10,345 bases of DNA, from positions 235,468-245,812 of the forward strand of contig WELB01000175.1 of NCBI GenBank assembly GCA_009602725.1. Reading direction: 5' to 3'. This DNA is from Spirogloea muscicola. Lineage: Eukaryota > Streptophyta > Zygnematophyceae > Spirogloeales > Spirogloeaceae. The translations under genes were made by a program, and so were the position numbers. A model generated the notes under the pieces. That model saw nothing but the letters and a program-made list of their open reading frames with translations. It was not told the DNA's origin and did no database searches. Positions 7,200 to 10,345 of the stretch are shown here, one piece after another. Positions within the stretch are counted from its first letter, which is position 1. Each line of letters opens with the position of its first letter.

Positions 7200-7285
7200 C
7201 TTCAGCTTCTCAGAAAGCCCCAACCATTGGCCATGAAGAGGACTTCAGCTTCTCAGAAGGCCCTAACCATTGGCCATGAAGAGGA
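7200..7285 (+). repeat. 43-bp tandem duplication, two copies
   Basis: CTTCAGCTTCTCAGAA begins at 7200 and at 7243, and each copy ends ATTGGCCATGAAGAGGA. The copies differ at only two of 43 bases, so the duplication is fairly recent. The period is not a multiple of three and the region is not coding. Confidence 0.9.
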
Positions 7286-7394
7286 GTGCCGAAATGTATG
7301 TGCTCATATCATAGTAGGCAGCCAGAATACCTGCGATTGCAACCCACAGCTGCATGCAAGTCTGGTGATCTATCAGGCCAGCCAAGTCACCGGG

Positions 7395-7399
7395 TTACA
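7395..7399 (-). promoter_or_regulatory. TGTAA poly(A) signal of the minus-strand gene
   Basis: On the minus strand TGTAA (7399-7395) lies 42 nt after the TAG stop at 7442-7444, about the spacing expected of a chlorophyte poly(A) signal. It independently supports the 23-nt terminal exon as the real 3' end of the coding region. Confidence 0.65.
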
Positions 7400-7441
7400 C
7401 CAAACGCACCATACCACGGTTGTGTGTCCAGACCATGTCCG

Positions 7442-7464
7442 CTAAGCGGATGGTGGCGGTGGGT
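7442..7464 (-). CDS. Exon 7: 23-nt terminal exon encoding the C-terminal tail
   Basis: After a 120-bp intron (7584-7465), with donor GTAAGT and acceptor TTCTTCCTGTTGCAG, the split codon T|AC gives Tyr. It is followed by PPPPSA and TAG. The Pro-rich ending echoes the extensin-like block at the front of the protein. Without this splice the frame would read on to TGA at 7515-7513. Both splice sites being near-perfect and TGTAA lying 42 nt downstream favour the spliced form. Confidence 0.65.
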
Positions 7465-10278
7465 CTGCAACAGGAAGAACCAACTTCAGCACAAGTAGCA
7501 GCTCTCACAATGTCAAGCATCACCATCTTGGACTAGCAATTTTGCAGTAGAGAGAGAGTAGAGACTCAGAGGATATACACTTACACTCAACAAAGATTGA
7601 TACTTTGCATAGCTCCAAAGTGCGTCCGGCACCAGGGGCAACAACATGGACGTATGGCCCAGGAAGGTATTTTGGCGGAACGGTTGTGGAGGCTGGCGCG
7701 CTTGTGCAAAGCCGCACAAGCTCCCCGAATTGGCCAGGCAAGTCGGGCGATGGCGAAGCACCGCCACAGGGAGCATTGCCAGCCCCGTCCGGCTGATTTT
7801 TGTTGGTGCCGACATAAATCTGGTATGTACCAAGGTTGGCAGTTGTGGAGAGCAGGACGCCGACCGCATAGATGGGCGCTGCGACTGGAGGCGTGCCCTG
7901 GTAGAAACGCCACACTGGTGAACTCCCAGTGATTGACAGCGCGCACTTGCTAGCATCTGCTGATTGGTTGTTGTTGTTGAAGATTGCATTGTTCGCTTTT
8001 GACCCTGGCCGAGTGGCATCAGTAGCAGGAGAAGTCGCCAGGTAGAATGTTGCAGACACACCCACACCCGTCGTGCCGTAGTCAGCATAACCTGCATAAG
8101 CTCCAGATTGCAATGAGCAAGAGATCCTCTCCAGGCAAGAAGCATGCAAAGAATATCTATCTGGACAGAGAACGGAGCTTCATCTCGTCGTTCCATGTCA
8201 ACAGCAGGAGCAGACTCTTCCCATCAACTTACGAACCATGGGCCAAGCAACCTTGAGCAGTACCATGCTCTTGTTACTCCTATATAAGCAGGCACACCAA
8301 TTACTGAAGATGCTATCATCATAAACAGGACAACTAATCTAACACTAGCCATTCCTGGTATCCTCAATGTGCCGCACTGGCACAGAGAGGGGGACAGGCG
8401 GCGAGGACTACCTGTCACAGACGTTGTCAACACGGCAAAATTTGTCTGCAATGACAAGTCGGTCAGCTTGGCTGCATCAGTGCGTTGAAGACCCCACTGA
8501 ACAAGGCCAGTGATGGTCGCACCGTTGATGATTGCAGTACTACCTCCACCATCCGCGGAGCTGTTATCAAAGCAAGCTGTTTGTGGGATGGCATAGAGGG
8601 CCGGATTGCAGTTGTGAAGGTAGTCATTGCCATGAGCGTCCGTGGCCGCAGTGATGGTTGTGCTGTATGGAGTACAGGGGTTGGTGGTGCAAAAGTCAAT
8701 TTGGCCAAAGTTGAGAGAGTTGAGAGAGTCCCAGATGCTGATAGTCGATGGCATAATAGTCAGTGTTGGCGGTGTCAGGTCTGCAAGCCCAAGGGGCACA
8801 GACACCAGAGGAAAGACCAAGGGGGTCAAATGCAGGACGAGCACTGTAAATCAGCCCTTGCGATTGAGGTAGCTGTGAACTCTTGAGGTTGAAGACTAAG
8901 CAAGTACACGGGCCACATGATGTCATACTTTCTAAAGACAAGTACCAGTTACTATACAGCACTCACCAACACACCCATCACCCGGCGTATTTGTATTACT
9001 GAAGGTGTACCCGGCGGAGCACTTGCAAGTGTAATCGCTAGAGGCCTTGGCTGAACAAGTTGCGGCAGTGTCGCCATACTTCTGGCAGCAGCCTAGGTTG
9101 TTGGAGCCAGGTAGGCAAAGGTTCGGGTTGTTGCATGCATTGTCGACAACTGGCAGACACAAGCAGGTCAGTCAAGAAATCAAATGTAACCAACATGGAC
9201 AAAAGAGCATGGCTGCAAGAAGAGGCAGCTCAATCAGCTCCCATCGGTTCAAAAACAAGCACAGTGGCTCACCACATTGCGATAGATCTGCATTACCAAC
9301 GTAGCCTGTAGAACATGTGCAGTTGTAACCGTTGTACATGTTGGGATCGTTCTGGCACTTGGCATTCTTGTCTTGTGTGTTGCAGGGGTTGGAAGTACAC
9401 GGTTTGTCTGCATTGACAACAGACAGCCTTCAGCAAATTATAGTGCAGAATAATGACAATCTCGTCTTTACCAATATGATATTTCAGATATGCAAACTGC
9501 ACATACCGCACGCATTGCTCTCCATTGGCACTGAAACAAATCCTGGGGAGCAGGCGCATGAGAATCCAGCTTCGCCAGCTCCGGCATCCGGGATAGGAGT
9601 GCACACTGCATTGAGGTCAGGGACTGTCCCTTGTGTACATGGACTCCCAGTGCACGCTGCAGATATGGCGAGCAAACCAGGTTCAATGTCAGCAGCAGTG
9701 GGGACTTATGCGCAGAGACGGCTTGTGTGCAGCACTTCAAGGTGGCACTTCAGAAATCGAAAATGGCACAGTGCTTTTGAGTGGAGAGGGATCCCTATAG
9801 TCAAGAAACACTTTGACTAGCACACTCTGGGGGTTAAAGTTGGTAATTGACTCACTGAAGCCGGGTGGATTGGGAGGCGGATTGGGAGGTGGGTTGGGGC
9901 TTGGTGGCGGAGGTGGCGAGTCGGGAGCCGGCGGAGGAGGCGGGGACGGCGGGGAAGGTGGTGGCGGTGATGGCGGAGGGGGGGAGGCAAGAGGAGGCGG
10001 CGGCGAGCTGAGTGGAGTCCCAGGCGGCGGAGAAGGGAGAGGAGGAGCAATGGGTGCTGGAGGGGGTGGGCTGGCCGCTATGACAGGCGGAGGGGAGGCC
10101 ACTGCGGCCGGAGGTGGCGAGCTGAGTGCCGGAGTGCCCGGTGGGGCGCTTGCCACAGGCGTCGGTACACCAGGAGTGACGGGCGTGCCCACCGGTGTAC
10201 CAGGGGTCACTGGCGTCCCAGGCACCACGGGCGTGGGAGGAGTCAGGATTGCCACTGGCGGAGGTGTCAATACAGTTC
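7442..10278 (-). CDS. Modular extracellular glycoprotein: Pro-rich / three EGF-like / FTP (F5/8C-like) domain; 5' partial
   Basis: Seven exons on the minus strand: 10278-9856, 9656-9507, 9407-9273, 9149-8967, 8780-8412, 8091-7585 and 7464-7442 (stop TAG). All junctions are GT-AG and in frame, and together they encode about 595 residues. Order: Ser/Pro-rich block (residues 1-141), three EGF-like modules (about 142-297), a four-cysteine segment (about 298-420), an F5/8 type C / fucolectin-like domain (about 421-588) and the tail YPPPPSA. A likely acceptor at 10281-10279, after a long pyrimidine tract, and an in-frame TAA at 10327-10325 show that the first exon here is internal. The start codon and any signal peptide therefore lie beyond the window. 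Known roles of these domains point to a secreted or wall-anchored matrix protein with hydroxyproline-type O-glycosylation and a ligand-binding C-terminus. Matrix location is inferred. A receptor or adhesin is possible; no transmembrane segment is present in this part. Confidence 0.75.
7585..8091 (-). CDS. Exon 6: F5/8 type C / fucolectin-tachylectin-4-pentraxin (FTP)-like domain
   Basis: This 507-nt exon encodes about 169 residues with the landmarks of the FTP/F5-8C galactose-binding fold in order: ANNAIFNNNNQSADASKCA (the N-A-I/V-D-G region), PVWRFYQG (the W-W-x-V-D-L position), IYAVGVLLST, YQIYVGTNKN, GNAPCGG, LVRLCTSA and, near the end, GPYVHVVAPGAGRTLELCKV followed by SIF. The closing motif is the family's G-R-Y-V...L-x-L-C-E-V-E-V. 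The domain normally binds fucose, other sugars or proteins. The fucose motif His...Arg-x-Asp is not evident, so the ligand is open. The exon ends at a perfect GTAAGT donor (7584). Confidence 0.7.
8412..8780 (-). CDS. Exon 5: four-cysteine segment of unknown fold
   Basis: This 369-nt exon starts at a CTTGCAG acceptor after a 186-bp intron (8966-8781). It opens with LTPPTLTIMPSTISIWDSLN, then four Cys in DFCTTNPCTPYS...NCNP...TACF. It ends with a Gly-rich turn and a beta-like stretch (TGLVQWGLQRTDAAKLTDLS). I do not recognise the domain. It may pack with the FTP-like domain that follows. The donor GTAGTC at 8411 is weak but is the one that keeps phase 1. A stronger GTAAGT further down, near 8232, would need a phase-0 acceptor, which I did not find in the right frame. 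Confidence 0.6.
8967..9149 (-). CDS. Exon 4: EGF-like module 3 with an extra Cys-Cys pair
   Basis: This 183-nt exon lies between a TGCCAG acceptor and a GTGAGT donor, after a 123-bp intron (9272-9150). It shows eight cysteines: the six EGF positions (ending CKCSAGY and then C after 15 residues) plus an adjacent pair in NNLGCCQKYGDTAATC, within an enlarged loop between the second and third EGF positions. Confidence 0.75.
9273..9407 (-). CDS. Exon 3: EGF-like module 2
   Basis: This 135-nt exon lies between an ATGCAG acceptor and a GTGAGC donor, after a 99-bp intron (9506-9408), the shortest in the gene. It encodes C-x4-C-x8-C-x11-C-x-C-x12-C with CTCSTGY. Asn is frequent (NPNMYNGYN-like spacing), giving possible N-glycosylation at NCT. 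Confidence 0.75.
9507..9656 (-). CDS. Exon 2: EGF-like module 1
   Basis: This 150-nt exon is flanked by CTGCAG and GTATGT. It carries a complete six-cysteine EGF pattern, C-x4-C-x11-C-x14-C-x-C-x13-C, with the signature CACSPGF near the end. It joins exon 1 after a 199-bp intron (9855-9657). The usual calcium-binding D-x-(D/N)-E/Q consensus before the first Cys is absent. Confidence 0.75.
9856..10278 (-). CDS. Exon 1 (of those in window): Ser/Pro-rich extensin-like block
   Basis: The exon encodes 141 residues dominated by Pro, Ser, Ala, Thr and Val. The first part has PGTPVTPGTPVGTPVTPGVP repeats. The second part has SPPPP-type runs (SPPPPSPPPPSPPSPPPPPA), ending NPPPNPPPNPPG. SPn motifs are the substrate for proline hydroxylation and arabinosylation in algal and plant hydroxyproline-rich glycoproteins. 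The 3' limit is a consensus GTGAGT donor starting at 9855. If read through, the frame continues into intron 1 to a stop at 9739-9737. The 5' limit is inferred from a CCCCCCCCCTTCCCTCCAG acceptor. An ATG at 10312 precedes it but would give no signal peptide, so I do not take it as the start. Confidence 0.65.
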
Positions 10279-10345
10279 CTGGAGGGAAGGGGGGGGGTGG
10301 GGGGCCAAACATGGCAGGAGGAGGTTATAGGGGGCCTCTGAACGG

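Noticed and set aside
7167-7445. Plus-strand frame over the 43-bp duplication
   Set aside because: The duplication period is not a multiple of three, no family is recognisable, and the frame overlaps the 3' UTR of the opposite gene.
7513-8196. A 227-codon minus-strand frame overlapping the FTP-like exon
   Set aside because: It is a shadow in another frame of the exon that carries the recognisable domain; its translation has no family features.
8224-8411. Continuation of exon 5's frame to a stop near 8226
   Set aside because: It has unrelated, hydrophobic composition. A stronger GTAAGT near 8232 would need a phase-0 junction that breaks the FTP-like frame, so it is treated as intron 5.
9737-9855. 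Continuation of the Pro-rich frame past 9856 to a stop at 9739-9737
   Set aside because: It begins with a consensus GTGAGT donor and loses the Pro/Ser composition at once. The EGF exon is reached in frame by splicing, so this is intron read-through.
10310-10312. ATG as the start codon of the minus-strand gene
   Set aside because: It is followed by MFGPPPPPFPPG with no signal peptide, and lies in the pyrimidine tract of a very good acceptor ending at 10279 that keeps the gene's phase 1 pattern.
1-10345. tRNA, rRNA, CRISPR array or bacterial-type operon
   Set aside because: I saw no cloverleaf, rRNA core, regularly spaced array or Shine-Dalgarno-linked gene string; introns and TGTAA signals point to a eukaryote.

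Overview
The window reads as nuclear DNA of a eukaryote, most likely a green alga (Chlorophyta). Coding stretches are broken by short GT-AG introns (99-320 bp). The best gene joins an extensin-like Ser/Pro-rich block to EGF-like and galactose-binding-like modules. Both recognisable gene ends are followed by TGTAA, the usual chlorophyte poly(A) signal. Class and genus cannot be fixed from the sequence. There is no sign of bacterial operons, rRNA, tRNA or CRISPR.

Layout. Positions 1-255 hold 1.7 copies of a 135-bp tandem repeat that is open in one frame. Positions 256-830 are a non-genic block of nested inverted and direct repeats. Positions 830-1470 are GC-rich with no convincing gene. Positions 1475-2773 hold a + strand gene: a TATA-like box between 11-bp direct repeats, a short exon ending at 1569, an intron 1570-1840, a long terminal exon 1841-2663, and TGTAA at 2769. 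Its product is a secreted-looking protein I do not recognise. Positions 2774-5050 are mostly AT-rich intergenic DNA with degenerate repeats and two weak minus-strand exon candidates.

Positions 5054-6486 are a 1.4-kb non-autonomous DNA transposon with GGGCC...TTTACAC termini. A 407-bp relative (5717-6123) is nested inside it and is flanked by TAA duplications. This is the pattern of PIF/Harbinger (Tourist-like) elements. Positions 6487-7394 are intergenic, with one hairpin and a 43-bp duplication.

Positions 7395-10345 hold the 3' part of a minus-strand gene whose 5' end lies beyond the window. I resolved seven exons: a Pro/Ser-rich exon, three exons each carrying one EGF-like module, a cysteine-containing exon, an exon with a domain resembling F5/8 type C / fucolectin (FTP), and a 23-nt terminal exon that supplies the stop codon. 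Every junction is phase 1, so the gene is a string of symmetric, shuffle-ready modules. The product is probably a cell-wall or extracellular-matrix glycoprotein that binds carbohydrate or protein partners.

The two genes converge on the repeat-rich centre. Nothing in the sequence shows that they work together, though both products look extracellular.
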